Shown here piece after piece: positions 21,801 to 30,824 of a DNA stretch of 34,792 nt. A program made the translations under genes and the position numbers. The notes under the pieces were generated by a model. It saw nothing but the letters and a program-made list of their open reading frames with translations. It was not told where the DNA came from and made no database searches. The DNA comes from a virus, in the IMG/VR virus record IMGVR_UViG_3300021373_001198, positions 1 through 34,792 of that record; one strand, given 5' to 3'. Each line of letters opens with the position of its first letter. The first letter of the stretch is position 1.

Positions 21801-23822
21801 TTAACCAAAACTAGCATTGTTTTGAATATCCTCTTGCAATTGTTGTGCGTTTGTTATATCTCTAGATACTACATAGGCTTGTAGAGGTTGGTCAAATCTA
21901 CCTTGCAATGTTTGTGCTAGTTGGTTTTCACCAGTACTTCCTGCTAGGTTGAAGTTAAATGACCTACTAGCTCTTTCTCCACCACCACCACTTCCTAAAG
22001 CTCCAGCTGAAGGTGTTGCTCCAGCAGATGACTGAAACTTTTGCCTAGCAATCATTGCTACGTTAGCTAAACCAGCAGCCAAAGCAACCCCTTGTGCTAT
22101 TTGCGCTCTAAGTGGTGATGAAGGGTCTCCTATAATAAGTTGAGAACCATAAGCTGTTACACCATTTCTGTATGTATCTACTAATGCGTTTGCTATATTT
22201 ATAGCTTTCTGTATTCTAAACCTTTTCTTTTCAATCTGCTCTTGTTTTTTTCTCAAAGCCTCATCATTAGCAGCTATCTGCAATTGTATTCTTTTTCTTT
22301 CTTCTTTAGATAGGTTTTCATTAAGAAGCCTTTGATTCAATTCATTATTTAAAGCATTTGTCTTATTTTGCTCTATAGTTAGTTGTCTGTCAAATTCACC
22401 ATTAAGAAAATCAGTAAGACCTCTTTGTAATTCCATGTAATGATTAAAAGCATCTTCTATCTTATAAGTATCTTCATCTTCATCATCTTTACCCAACCCT
22501 AATCTCAATGCTTTAGTTGCTTCTGAAGCTTTTTTTATAAGCCTTTCATGCTCTCCATTTATCAAATCTACTTTTTCCTGAGTCTTTATGAAAGCTATTT
22601 GCTTAGCTTTTTCGGCCTCATCTTCATCCATTTTGCCAGACTTAACTAATGCATCTAACTTGTCTTCATATTTAAACAACTCATCGTAAGCAGCGTCCTC
22701 TCTTTCTTTTCTTCTTAATTCTTGTTTTTTCTTATAAAATATCAGTTCTAATTGAAGTAACTGGTCTTTATTTTTTGTAGCAGCTAACAACATTTTTTTA
22801 TCCCAAGAATCAATTTCTGATTGAAGACTTAAAGATTCTGTAATAAATTCTTCTGGAGTTTGAAGTATTGTCGATTTACCTTCTTTTTCATCTTCTGGAA
22901 ACAATTCCTTTTCTAATCTACCCATTTCAGATAGAGCTGCAATATAACTCCTTCTTGTTTCGTCTATTTTGCTTTGTATAGGCTCAGATATTGTTTTTAA
23001 ATCCTCTTCTAGATTTTTTTTAAGTATTTTTTGATACCTAACATTCTGACCTACATCAGCTAAGTCTTTAGCAAACTTATCTCTTCTTTCTTTAATTTTT
23101 TTATCTAAATCAGAACCTAAATCTTTTAATTTATTTAGTTTGTTTTCATTCTCTACCTCTAATTCTTTTAATCTTAAATATTTTTGAACTAATTTATTTT
23201 TTTCGTCTTGCGTTTTATTTTCATCATTTAATATATCTTTAAGTTCCTTGCTATGCTTTATTAATGCTTGAGTATAAAAGTCTAGTGAATACTGGTCATT
23301 ACTAGCAGTTGAATATCTTTTAGCTAGCTCTTTTAAAATAAGGTCTTGTTTTTTTAATTCTTTGTTAAGCTCACTAACCTCTTTTTTGGCTTTCTTTTGA
23401 CTACCTGCAAAAAAATCCCATGCCGAAATTGCAGCAGTTATAGCCAAAACTATACCTAAAGGCCCAGTTAAAGCTTTATACATTTCTTTAAAAGCAGCAG
23501 AAAGACTACCAGCTGACTTTACAGTAAACCCTAGCTGAGAAACAAGTTGTGTAAGGTTATTCGCCATACCTCTAATACCATAAGGAGCATCAGATATAAC
23601 TCTACCAAGCTCCATTACGGATGCTGTAGCACCTCCAGTTGCAGATTTAGTTTGTTTTAGGTTATTGTTTAACCCACCTAAACCTTTGTCAATATTCTTT
23701 TTTAACTTATTAAATGATTTGTCAGCTTTCTCAAATCCTTTAGTAATACCTTCTATATTGACTTGTCCAGTTTTAGTATTTACTTCAATATTATAAGTAA
23801 TGAATTCGGTACTATTTGCCAT
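21801..23822 (-). CDS. Tail tape measure protein
   Basis: The 673-aa protein starts MANSTEFITYNIEVNTKTG and has the usual layout: an N-terminal charged helix, the conserved RVISDAPYGIRGMANNLTQL segment, a hydrophobic stretch (LGIVLAITAAISAWDFF, about residues 118-134), long coiled coils, a second hydrophobic/Gly-Ala region near the C-terminus (IAQGVALAAGLANVAMIA), and a GGGG linker. It sets tail length, roughly 100 nm by the usual 0.15 nm per residue, and may form the DNA channel in the host membrane. Confidence 0.92.
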   Translation of the reverse strand: MANSTEFITYNIEVNTKTGQVNIEGITKGFEKADKSFNKLKKNIDKGLGGLNNNLKQTKSATGGATASVMELGRVISDAPYGIRGMANNLTQLVSQLGFTVKSAGSLSAAFKEMYKALTGPLGIVLAITAAISAWDFFAGSQKKAKKEVSELNKELKKQDLILKELAKRYSTASNDQYSLDFYTQALIKHSKELKDILNDENKTQDEKNKLVQKYLRLKELEVENENKLNKLKDLGSDLDKKIKERRDKFAKDLADVGQNVRYQKILKKNLEEDLKTISEPIQSKIDETRRSYIAALSEMGRLEKELFPEDEKEGKSTILQTPEEFITESLSLQSEIDSWDKKMLLAATKNKDQLLQLELIFYKKKQELRRKEREDAAYDELFKYEDKLDALVKSGKMDEDEAEKAKQIAFIKTQEKVDLINGEHERLIKKASEATKALRLGLGKDDEDEDTYKIEDAFNHYMELQRGLTDFLNGEFDRQLTIEQNKTNALNNELNQRLLNENLSKEERKRIQLQIAANDEALRKKQEQIEKKRFRIQKAINIANALVDTYRNGVTAYGSQLIIGDPSSPLRAQIAQGVALAAGLANVAMIARQKFQSSAGATPSAGALGSGGGGERASRSFNFNLAGSTGENQLAQTLQGRFDQPLQAYVVSRDITNAQQLQEDIQNNASFG

Positions 23823-23967
23823 TTGTTAATTTTTTACGTTTATTGTTTGTTCTTAGTTCCTTAAATGTTGTTGGTAATTCATACAACCCTTTAGCTATTT
23901 GAATATCCTTATCTTCTATTAACCAATCATCCCCAGCTAATAAATCTAATGCATGTCTTATTATCAT
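23812..23967 (-). CDS. Small hypothetical protein (51 aa) between tape measure and tip genes
   Basis: The product begins MIIRHALDLLAGDDWLIEDK and ends with a basic tail (NNKRKKLTNGK). It overlaps the stop codon of the tip protein gene as ATGA and overlaps the tape measure start by 11 nt, so coupling is tight at both ends. Acidic head and basic tail suggest a binding adaptor, but no family is recognised. Confidence 0.65.
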   Translation of the reverse strand: MIIRHALDLLAGDDWLIEDKDIQIAKGLYELPTTFKELRTNNKRKKLTNGK

Positions 23968-26783
23968 AATGTTCTAACTTGTAATAGGTTACTAAATCCT
24001 GATTCATTTCCTGCTCCATCTTTTGCTCTAACTTGTATATCGTAGGTAGTATTGCTAGACAATCCTAGTATAGTAGCAGTAGTTGATGTTACTGTTTGAT
24101 TCAATACTGAATCTAAAAAAACTTCATACCCAGTAACACCTACATTATCTGTACTAGCATTCCATGATATACCTATACTTAAATCAGTTACACTTGTAGA
24201 TACTAAATTAGTAGGAGCTGTAGGAGGCTCTGTATCAGCACCTTGAGTACTCATAGATACAGCAGATGATAATGCTGATTCATTATTTTGAGAATCATAA
24301 GCAGATACTTGTATACTGTAAGAAGTACTAGCTGATAATCCTGACAATGTATAAGAAGTATAAAGCAATATAGTGTCTGTAAGTACGCTATCTACATAAA
24401 TCTTGTATCCTTTAATGTTTTGGTCTGTTGGATTAGCATTCCAATTGAAAGATATTCTATCGTAACCAAAGAAAAGTTGAGACAATCCTGTAGGTGCAGT
24501 TAATGTTCCACCTATTGGAGCTGCAGCAGCTGTTATATCAAACTTCAATATTAACTCTAGTTTTGTTATACCTGTAGTTAAATTAGTTCTTATATTGTTG
24601 ATTATAAACTGCTCTCCTTCTATAAGTAAAGTGTCGTTTAGTTCGTAATTAAGCAAGAAGGCTAAATCAGCTTTCATCTCTAATTCAAAAATTCTAGTAC
24701 CTCTATCAAATACTGTCGCTATGTATTCACTATAATACTTGTTAAACAGACTTCCAACACCTACCTCAGATAAAGTAAATTCATCAAACTCACTACCAAA
24801 ATTCAAAGACTTAGTACCTTGAACTGTAACAAAAGCACTACCATTCCAATACAATTCAGCATTAGTATTTGAAGCTCTGTTATATCTAGATACTAAATTG
24901 TTTTCATTTAAGAATCCAATCTGATACTTTGAAGTATCTACGTCTTGAACTATATTGTAAAATAATATTGGGGATGTTACTACTTCGTTTTGGTCTTTGT
25001 CAACTAACCATCCGTTACCCATAAGAGTTTGGTCTGTAGCACTATCCTCGTCACGCAGTCTTTCAAAATATACTTTCTCAAAAGGCAAACTAACTTTGTA
25101 GTCTTTACCATCAAAAACTAAATTAGAGGCAGTACCGTTTGCTGTAGACTCGTATTCTAGGTTACCAAATTCTACTTGAGATATTTCGTTTTTATTTATT
25201 GTACCAAATGTTTTAGGCTCTTTGTATTTAAATTCAATATTTTTAAACAGAGGCATTCTTTTAACTGCAATATCTTCATTATCAATCATAGATGTTATAT
25301 CTATGGTATTTCCTGTGTCGTAATATTCAGATAATGGCTTAACAACAATAACATTATTGTCATCTACATAAGCAGTTAAATTAAAAGCATTATAGATACC
25401 TTTTAAGAAATCTATAATCTTCATTTTTGGCATATTTGCAGTTATATCGACTTCAGAACCGAAAGTTTGAGTTGCATCAGGCGTAGAATAAAAACTAGAC
25501 AAAGTATCAGGAGTTCCACTATAATTAGATACATCACATATTGTTGATGGAGGTAAAAACCTATTCATCCTATATCTAACTTGTTTTACTTCTAAATCTA
25601 ACTCAAAAGTAGTCAAGTCACCACTAGAGCTAATCATCACTCTTATGTCATCCCATTCTCTAGGGTCTTGAGTACATAGTACTGCTGTTAAAGACTGAGT
25701 TCCTGATAGGTTTTCTGCTTTATTTATAATTCTAGGGCCATCTAGTATCGTTATTGTATAAGAACTATTTGATGCAGGTGTCAGCACGGTTACAGTAGGT
25801 ATGATGTGATATTGTTGAACATCTGCGTTTCCAACACCAGCATTACCCCATTTAGTCAGCATTGGTCTTTGTTCTTCATAACCACTATCTAATTCAAAAT
25901 CAGAATCCTCGTTTGAAGACCCTACTCTGTATGTTATTGAAGTATTGTAATTAGTTAATGAGGTAGGCTCTAATTGACCTTTGTTTTTATGAAGCAACAT
26001 GTATAAGTTGTCAAATTCAGCAGTACCAAAAAAGTCATCAGAAAAGTCTATGCTCTCGTATTTGTCTTCTATAGCAGTAATTATGTGCTTTACTTTTATA
26101 GCAGGTTTTAGGTTTATGTATGATATTCCGTAATCACCATTACTATCTGGATTATAGATATTTCTAGAAACACCTTCCTTAAATTCTATAGGGTCACTAA
26201 CATCAGAACTATCATAATACCATTTATCATTGACAGATATAGAAGGATATACTATATCTCTATTATCTGAAGCAACCATATCAGCTCCAGACAATCCTAA
26301 ACCTTGTATAAATCCGTTATGTACATTATCTCTAGTGTAGTCATGATTATATTTATCTAATGTAGATAATTCAGAAAGCTCAGTATCACCCATAACATTT
26401 TTTAATGATGATAATCCTCCAAAGAAAGTAAGTCTATAAGACTTAGGCTTACCTCTTTTTATTGATGATTGGCTTAATCTAACAAAACCAGACTTAAAAA
26501 GCATCCCATTTAAGTGTATTTCTGCTTTTTGCTTTATACGAGCATCAAAACCATCAATAACACCAACATTATAGTAGTGTTTAAATATTTTATTGTTCTT
26601 TTTAGATGCAGGAACAGAAAAACCTTGAGAATAGTCAGTAAACACCTTTGCGATGTCCCTAACGTCTTGTATAGATGAGTTAAGTTCTATCGATTCGAAG
26701 TCAAAGAACTCTACCCTTTCGAATACTGATTCTCCTAGTGGGTTTCCACTAATATCTACATAAAGTTGTGGTTGTAATCTCAT
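23964..26783 (-). CDS. Tail tip / baseplate hub protein with two C-terminal FN3 domains
   Basis: This 939-aa protein begins MRLQPQLYVDISGNPLGES and has an N-terminal structural region with DVRDIAKVFTDYSQGFSVPA, a large central beta-rich part, and a segment TLLIEGEQFIINNIRTNLTT. Residues ~755-840 and ~850-939 are two fibronectin type III-like repeats (GYKIYVDSVL / GYEVFLDSVL), ending RTL. Position after the distal tail gene and before the tape measure suggests a Tal/gpJ-like hub. It overlaps the upstream gene by one base. Confidence 0.8.
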   Translation of the reverse strand: MRLQPQLYVDISGNPLGESVFERVEFFDFESIELNSSIQDVRDIAKVFTDYSQGFSVPASKKNNKIFKHYYNVGVIDGFDARIKQKAEIHLNGMLFKSGFVRLSQSSIKRGKPKSYRLTFFGGLSSLKNVMGDTELSELSTLDKYNHDYTRDNVHNGFIQGLGLSGADMVASDNRDIVYPSISVNDKWYYDSSDVSDPIEFKEGVSRNIYNPDSNGDYGISYINLKPAIKVKHIITAIEDKYESIDFSDDFFGTAEFDNLYMLLHKNKGQLEPTSLTNYNTSITYRVGSSNEDSDFELDSGYEEQRPMLTKWGNAGVGNADVQQYHIIPTVTVLTPASNSSYTITILDGPRIINKAENLSGTQSLTAVLCTQDPREWDDIRVMISSSGDLTTFELDLEVKQVRYRMNRFLPPSTICDVSNYSGTPDTLSSFYSTPDATQTFGSEVDITANMPKMKIIDFLKGIYNAFNLTAYVDDNNVIVVKPLSEYYDTGNTIDITSMIDNEDIAVKRMPLFKNIEFKYKEPKTFGTINKNEISQVEFGNLEYESTANGTASNLVFDGKDYKVSLPFEKVYFERLRDEDSATDQTLMGNGWLVDKDQNEVVTSPILFYNIVQDVDTSKYQIGFLNENNLVSRYNRASNTNAELYWNGSAFVTVQGTKSLNFGSEFDEFTLSEVGVGSLFNKYYSEYIATVFDRGTRIFELEMKADLAFLLNYELNDTLLIEGEQFIINNIRTNLTTGITKLELILKFDITAAAAPIGGTLTAPTGLSQLFFGYDRISFNWNANPTDQNIKGYKIYVDSVLTDTILLYTSYTLSGLSASTSYSIQVSAYDSQNNESALSSAVSMSTQGADTEPPTAPTNLVSTSVTDLSIGISWNASTDNVGVTGYEVFLDSVLNQTVTSTTATILGLSSNTTYDIQVRAKDGAGNESGFSNLLQVRTL

Positions 26784-28225
26784 TAAACAATATTATCTAT
26801 AGTATTATTACTAAATTCTACATTTATAGTGTAATTTATCAACTTATCATTGACTACAGTCTTAAATTCTAAACTACTAGACGTTATTTTTATTGCAAAC
26901 TCAGTACTATTGTCAAAATCAAACATAGTAACCTCTTCAGATAGCATAAGTTGCTTGAAAGACTCATTTAACTCTTCTTTAACAAAACCTGAGTTAAGAA
27001 CCATCTTCTCAGTAGCGTTTTTGTTATATTCTCTCATTGACCTAGTGGTTAATCCTGCACTTCTTTCTTTGAATTGATTAGCTCTAAAGTCTTCAGAAGT
27101 AACCTCTATTGTTTTAGATGAACGTTTAAAGAACCATAAGTCTTCTTCTACTCCATACTTATTTAAAAAAGTAAGTCTAAAAGGACTGTACTTGCATTCC
27201 GATATAGTTTCTACATTTATTGATTTAGTACCATGACTTGTAGTGATTGCAATCTCATCTATATTCGTAGGTGTAAAATTAACCTTTTGATTTACTGAAC
27301 TTGTATCTGAGTAAAATGATATATTTTTTGTTTGTACTGTAGAGCCATTGTATTTAGCTCTCAAAACCATTGTCTCGTAATTATTTGAGTTTAATTCACC
27401 CATAAATACATTTCTTATATTACCAGTAAACCCACTACTACTATACAAAGAAAACACGTTACTACTTGTTTGAGTTTGTGTAAATTGATATGAGTAAATT
27501 CCATCTGCAGTTAAAAACCCACTAATATTTTCACCTCCACTACCATCAAATAGAGCTATGTTTCCACTTTGATAATCTAATATCTCAAACTGAACCTTGT
27601 AAACGTTTCCAGTCGTTGGTGTAAACGCTGTGTAGTTTCTAGCACCTATGTCTCCAGTACATTTTAAGACACCACTACTAAAAGCATCTCCAGATTGTAC
27701 TGACCAGCCAGTTGAGGTTAAGTAATAACCATTAGCTATTTTGTTATCTATTAATGCAGATAAAGAAGAATTTATTATAGGTACATTTAAGCTAGAGTCA
27801 CTTAATTTATAAATAGTATCAGAGCTACCAGCATAGTATCCATTAGTTCTAAGTGTAGATGAGAAGTCTTGGTTTATACTATCTGTAGAATATAAATATC
27901 CATCAGTAGTATAGTATTCAGAAACAACATCAGACTGAGCTACATCATTTATCGTTCCAGACAATGTTGTTCTAACTAGTAAAACATCACTACTAGAACC
28001 TTCATAACTACCAGTAGAACTATTGTAAGTAAATACATTTACGAATTCACTATTTACTAGGTTAGATATATCTATGAAGTTATTATTCCTGAAACTCAAC
28101 GTGTAAGTATTCCTTGTTGTAGAAATACCTTCATTATACTCAAATATCTCTACAACCAAACCTGCGTTTGGGTCTAATGCTCCCCTGCTTATGTGAAAAG
28201 GACTTCTAGTTAGTATTAATGCCAT
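26783..28225 (-). CDS. Distal tail-like protein with an inserted CBM-like module
   Basis: The 480-aa protein starts MALILTRSPFHISRGALDPN; the C-terminal half (KYSPFRLTFLNKYGVEEDLW, then FKRSSKTIEVTSEDFRANQF) is conserved in proteins I recall as distal-tail or minor tail proteins of flavobacterial phages. In between, about residues 165-290, lies a module with GYYLTSTGWSVQSGDA, VYKVQFEILDYQSGNI and GFTGNIRNVFMGEL that closely matches the repeats of the 1195-aa fibre. An inserted glycan-binding module in a tail hub component is a known arrangement. Confidence 0.7.
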   Translation of the reverse strand: MALILTRSPFHISRGALDPNAGLVVEIFEYNEGISTTRNTYTLSFRNNNFIDISNLVNSEFVNVFTYNSSTGSYEGSSSDVLLVRTTLSGTINDVAQSDVVSEYYTTDGYLYSTDSINQDFSSTLRTNGYYAGSSDTIYKLSDSSLNVPIINSSLSALIDNKIANGYYLTSTGWSVQSGDAFSSGVLKCTGDIGARNYTAFTPTTGNVYKVQFEILDYQSGNIALFDGSGGENISGFLTADGIYSYQFTQTQTSSNVFSLYSSSGFTGNIRNVFMGELNSNNYETMVLRAKYNGSTVQTKNISFYSDTSSVNQKVNFTPTNIDEIAITTSHGTKSINVETISECKYSPFRLTFLNKYGVEEDLWFFKRSSKTIEVTSEDFRANQFKERSAGLTTRSMREYNKNATEKMVLNSGFVKEELNESFKQLMLSEEVTMFDFDNSTEFAIKITSSSLEFKTVVNDKLINYTINVEFSNNTIDNIV

Positions 28226-28754
28226 CTCTCTTTATTTGTAATTTTAAATCTTTTTTATAGCTTTCGCTTAATATTGTTCTTATCTGTTCTTTTAATTGGT
28301 CTTCCATAGTCTGAAAGAAACCACTACCTTTGTATCCAAATCTTTTTGATATACCTCCCTTTTCGTTTTTAGGCTCTCTTGCGTTAGATTTTCCAGCTAT
28401 ACTTCTTGCTAAAACAAATCCTAAAGATTTGAAACTACTTTCAGATACCTTTCTAAATCTACCCTTACTGTCTCTAAATAACGGTCTCATGCCTTTTGAC
28501 CTAGCCCAGCTAGCTAAGTTATTAGACATTTCCTTACTATATTTACCTTTATTTTTTATACCATCAGATAATGCTCTAGCGTATTTAGCACTAAAAATAG
28601 CTAGGTTGTTAGCTGTGGTTTCGTATCTAAAAGACCTTATTAAGTCACCACTATCCTTAAATCCTTGCTCATCAGCTAATACCTTTAGTTTACTTACTAT
28701 CAGCTTACCTACTTGCTCTAAACCCTCATTTAAGTTTTCGTTTTCCACTAGCAA
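28206..28754 (-). CDS. HK97 gp10-like head-tail/tail completion protein
   Basis: The 182-aa protein contains the gp10-like pattern of an N-terminal helix, then FKDSGDLIRSFRYETTANNLAIF and KYARALSDG, where a strand follows a short S/D-rich turn. The remainder is basic and helical. These proteins join tail tube and head connector. It overlaps its neighbours by 7 and 20 nt in the first tail block. Confidence 0.75.
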   Translation of the reverse strand: MLVENENLNEGLEQVGKLIVSKLKVLADEQGFKDSGDLIRSFRYETTANNLAIFSAKYARALSDGIKNKGKYSKEMSNNLASWARSKGMRPLFRDSKGRFRKVSESSFKSLGFVLARSIAGKSNAREPKNEKGGISKRFGYKGSGFFQTMEDQLKEQIRTILSESYKKDLKLQIKRDGINTN

Positions 28755-29206
28755 ATACTTATTCCGTTAGGTATCTCTATTTGGAATGTAGCAGCCCATC
28801 CTGCTAACACATTACCAAATCTTTCCTTGAATGGTTCTGCTGTAGGAGCTGTTGTTACATGATAGTTGCTTTTAAACAAATCACCTCTCATCAATTTCAT
28901 AGTTAGTGAATTAACTACTTGAAACTGAGTATTCATAACGTCATGTAAGTTGTCATTCCCATAAAATTCATCAAAATCAGATGGTGACTGATTGTAATCA
29001 ACTATATCAGCACATAATATTCTTATACTAAAAGTAACTGTTCTTTCTCCATAAGTAGCATTCTCAATCAATATGTGTGATAAAGGAAAGATAGTTGTTT
29101 TATCTAAATCTATATCAGCAATGTCACCATAAGTAACTGTATTTACAGATGGACTTAACCTAAGCTCGTCTTTTATTACATCTAGTATGTCGTAAACGTG
29201 TTTCAT
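28748..29206 (-). CDS. Tail terminator-like protein
   Basis: A 152-aa protein beginning MKHVYDILDVIKDELRL, with the conserved strand TIFPLSHILIENATYGERTV, FSIRILCADIVD, a YGNDNLHDVMNTQ helix and a final GWAATFQIEIPNGISIC. Gene position next to the gp10-like protein and before the tail chaperones, and the small-domain layout, suit a tail terminator, but the name is inferred from synteny. Its ATG overlaps the stop of the frameshifted chaperone frame (TAATG at 29204-29208). Confidence 0.65.
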   Translation of the reverse strand: MKHVYDILDVIKDELRLSPSVNTVTYGDIADIDLDKTTIFPLSHILIENATYGERTVTFSIRILCADIVDYNQSPSDFDEFYGNDNLHDVMNTQFQVVNSLTMKLMRGDLFKSNYHVTTAPTAEPFKERFGNVLAGWAATFQIEIPNGISIC

Positions 29207-29466
29207 TATCTTGAATGTTGTTTAATTAACTTATTTTCTAAATCATTTCTATCTTTAACATATTCTAAATACATTAAGCATTGATGTAATGGGAGTGCTG
29301 TAACTTCGTCAATTCTTCTGACATCTCCTTTTGCAAGCTCAAATATTGCTTGATAACCTCCCCATTTTTTGCCGAAACCCCTTTTGAGGTGGTCTCCTGC
29401 TCCATCTGATATTCTTTCAGAGTAGAGGCTATCGTATAGTCCCCTAATTTTTTCACTAAACGATAA
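29206..29466 (-). CDS. Frameshift extension of tail assembly chaperone (-1 frame, 86 codons)
   Basis: From a T9 run at 29465-29473 the -1 frame stays open for 86 codons and ends at 29206. It encodes a convincing domain with GDHLKRGFGKKWGGYQAIFE, LAKGDVRRIDEV and LPLHQCLMYLEYVKDRND. No ATG, GTG or TTG occurs in this frame between the T run and codon 66, so the segment needs a -1 ribosomal frameshift at T TTT TTT from the gene at 29274-29984. The fusion would be 259 aa, like the lambda gpGT tail chaperone. Its stop overlaps the next ATG. Confidence 0.75.
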   Translation of the reverse strand, partial: LSFSEKIRGLYDSLYSERISDGAGDHLKRGFGKKWGGYQAIFELAKGDVRRIDEVTALPLHQCLMYLEYVKDRNDLENKLIKQHSR

Positions 29467-29984
29467 AAAAAAACCTTCGCACCTAACGCTATATCTATTG
29501 GCATATCTTTCATCACTTCTGCATAGAAGTCAGTACCCTGATATTCATGTATTCTATATTTACCACCTAATTGCCAAACCAACGGCCTGTACAATACGGC
29601 CATAGCTCTGTGCATATTCTTATTGTCAAATATGTAATTCTCTAAATCTTCCCATTCACCATAAGTCATTTTATCAAGATTAGGAATAAACCCAAATTCA
29701 ACTTCTACTCCATCAGTACCTTTCATTTTGAAAGTATTTACTAATGGTGTCTTAGAGTTTAGTATCTTATAGAGATGTTCTATTACAGAATCAAAGCTAG
29801 ATACTGGTATTTTGTATAATTCTTTAAGAGAAACACCACAGAATATCTCTAATAGCTTTTTATTTATAAACTCGTCAGACTCATTGTCTTTATTCTTTTC
29901 ATAGATGTCTAAAAATTTAACCCATTGTTTTAGTTTAACATTTCGGAGTGTTTTAGGTATGTCTAATGTAAATGTATAATTCAT
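29274..29984 (-). CDS. Tail assembly chaperone, short (gpG-like) form
   Basis: The 236-aa protein starts MNYTFTLDIPKTLRNV and contains FGFIPNLDKMTYGEWEDLEN, HRAMAVLYRPLVW and a MPIDIALGAKVFFY helix, as in tail chaperones of phages of Bacteroidota as I recall them. After V171-F-F (29474-29466) a T9 run can shift ribosomes into the -1 frame (separate entry), producing a 259-aa fused form. Both C-termini look like real proteins. It is the first gene downstream of late promoter C. Confidence 0.8.
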   Translation of the reverse strand: MNYTFTLDIPKTLRNVKLKQWVKFLDIYEKNKDNESDEFINKKLLEIFCGVSLKELYKIPVSSFDSVIEHLYKILNSKTPLVNTFKMKGTDGVEVEFGFIPNLDKMTYGEWEDLENYIFDNKNMHRAMAVLYRPLVWQLGGKYRIHEYQGTDFYAEVMKDMPIDIALGAKVFFYRLVKKLGDYTIASTLKEYQMEQETTSKGVSAKNGEVIKQYLSLQKEMSEELTKLQHSHYINA

Positions 29985-30001
29985 AAAATAATTTTCTATA
30001 A

Positions 30002-30028
30002 TAAGATAACGTAATTTATATTTTTTGT
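30002..30028 (-). promoter_or_regulatory. Putative phage late promoter C (before tail block)
   Basis: On the minus strand ACAAAA (30023-30028), 10 nt, ACGTTATCTTA (30002-30012), then TTATAG and an ATG at 29984. It lies in an 85-nt divergent intergenic region whose other side carries the host-type promoter of the rightward operon, so early and late control meet here. Confidence 0.8.
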
Positions 30029-30057
30029 GTTAATTTTTTTTTATTAAATATTTTCAC

Positions 30058-30065
30058 TATGTTTG
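30058..30065 (+). promoter_or_regulatory. Bacteroidota -7 box (TATGTTTG) for the rightward early operon
   Basis: TATGTTTG matches TAnnTTTG exactly. No good -33 TTG lies 19 nt upstream (the region is a T tract), so it may be a weaker or regulated promoter. Transcription would start about 4-5 nt downstream, essentially on the A of the ATG at 30070, giving a leaderless mRNA. Confidence 0.6.
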
Positions 30066-30069
30066 TTAC

Positions 30070-30294
30070 ATGAATTTAATAGATGAAGACAAAACAATTA
30101 AATTTACTAGATTCAAGTGTCTAATTACTGAATTTAATTACGAAGTAGTGAATACAAAGTCTACAGGAAAAGGTATGACTAGAATTGTGGACACCTTAGT
30201 AAGAGAAGATGGTATGAGGAAAGATTTTACAAGAACAGAATTATTAACTAGATTTAAAAACGTACAGAAAGATGAAACAAAAAGAAATTATTGA
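30070..30294 (+). CDS. Hypothetical protein (74 aa), first gene of the rightward operon
   Basis: A charged 74-aa protein beginning MNLIDEDKTIKFTRFKCLIT, with a beta-rich first half and a basic C-terminal helix (KDFTRTELLTRFKNVQKDE). It is immediately downstream of the TATGTTTG box and is probably made early after infection. It overlaps the next gene by 23 nt. No family recognised; early phage proteins of this size often modify host functions. Confidence 0.65.
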   Translation: MNLIDEDKTIKFTRFKCLITEFNYEVVNTKSTGKGMTRIVDTLVREDGMRKDFTRTELLTRFKNVQKDETKRNY

Positions 30295-30562
30295 ACAATT
30301 TAGGCTATGCCACAAAGAAATTAGTGAAGATGGTGTATTTATAGACTATAATAGCGAAGGTCATAGCTTTTTAGCTACTTGGGACTACAATGACTGTGGT
30401 TTAGAGGTTTGTGTTACTAATAACAGCACTCATGAGATATTAGACGTATTGAGTGAAACTATATCTGAGATTTATGACATCATATGGGATGCTCATAGAG
30501 AATGGGTAGAAGACAGTAGAGACTACTACTGGACATCTAGAGGATTAGTTTATTCAAAGTAA
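30272..30562 (+). CDS. Hypothetical acidic protein (96 aa)
   Basis: The 96-aa protein begins MKQKEIIEQFRLCHKEISED and is acidic and aromatic, with FIDYNSEGHSFLATWDYND and a C-terminal HREWVEDSRDYYWTSRG segment rich in W and Y. Predicted alpha/beta. It overlaps the first gene and lies 4 nt before the next. No family recognised. Confidence 0.65.
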   Translation: MKQKEIIEQFRLCHKEISEDGVFIDYNSEGHSFLATWDYNDCGLEVCVTNNSTHEILDVLSETISEIYDIIWDAHREWVEDSRDYYWTSRGLVYSK

Positions 30563-30566
30563 TTGT

Positions 30567-30824
30567 ATGGAGTTTCAAGATGTAACCTCGTATGAAGATG
30601 ATGAATCTATAATCACCATCTACATGGAAGCAAATAAAGATAAAAACTACTACTTCTTCAAACACATAGAAGATAAAACTACAGGTATGGAGGAGGTAAG
30701 AAGACAATCATTAAAATCATTTTTACTAGAATTTTATCTTATAGAGAAATTTATAAAAGGTAACCTAGTAAAAGATAGAGAATTTTTTAAGCAAGTAATG
30801 AATATTAAAACAAGTAAATTATGA
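30567..30824 (+). CDS. Hypothetical protein (85 aa)
   Basis: The product starts MEFQDVTSYEDDESIITIYM and continues with KNYYFFKHIEDKTTGM, then a helical C-terminus ending KQVMNIKTSKL. Acidic N-terminus, basic C-terminus. Its TGA overlaps the next ATG (ATGA), which supports both genes. No family recognised. Confidence 0.65.
   Translation: MEFQDVTSYEDDESIITIYMEANKDKNYYFFKHIEDKTTGMEEVRRQSLKSFLLEFYLIEKFIKGNLVKDREFFKQVMNIKTSKL

Noticed and set aside
28330-28770. 146-codon plus-strand frame opposite the gp10-like gene
   Set aside because: It is the antisense shadow of a convincing gene; leucine/serine-rich translation typical of antisense AT-rich DNA.
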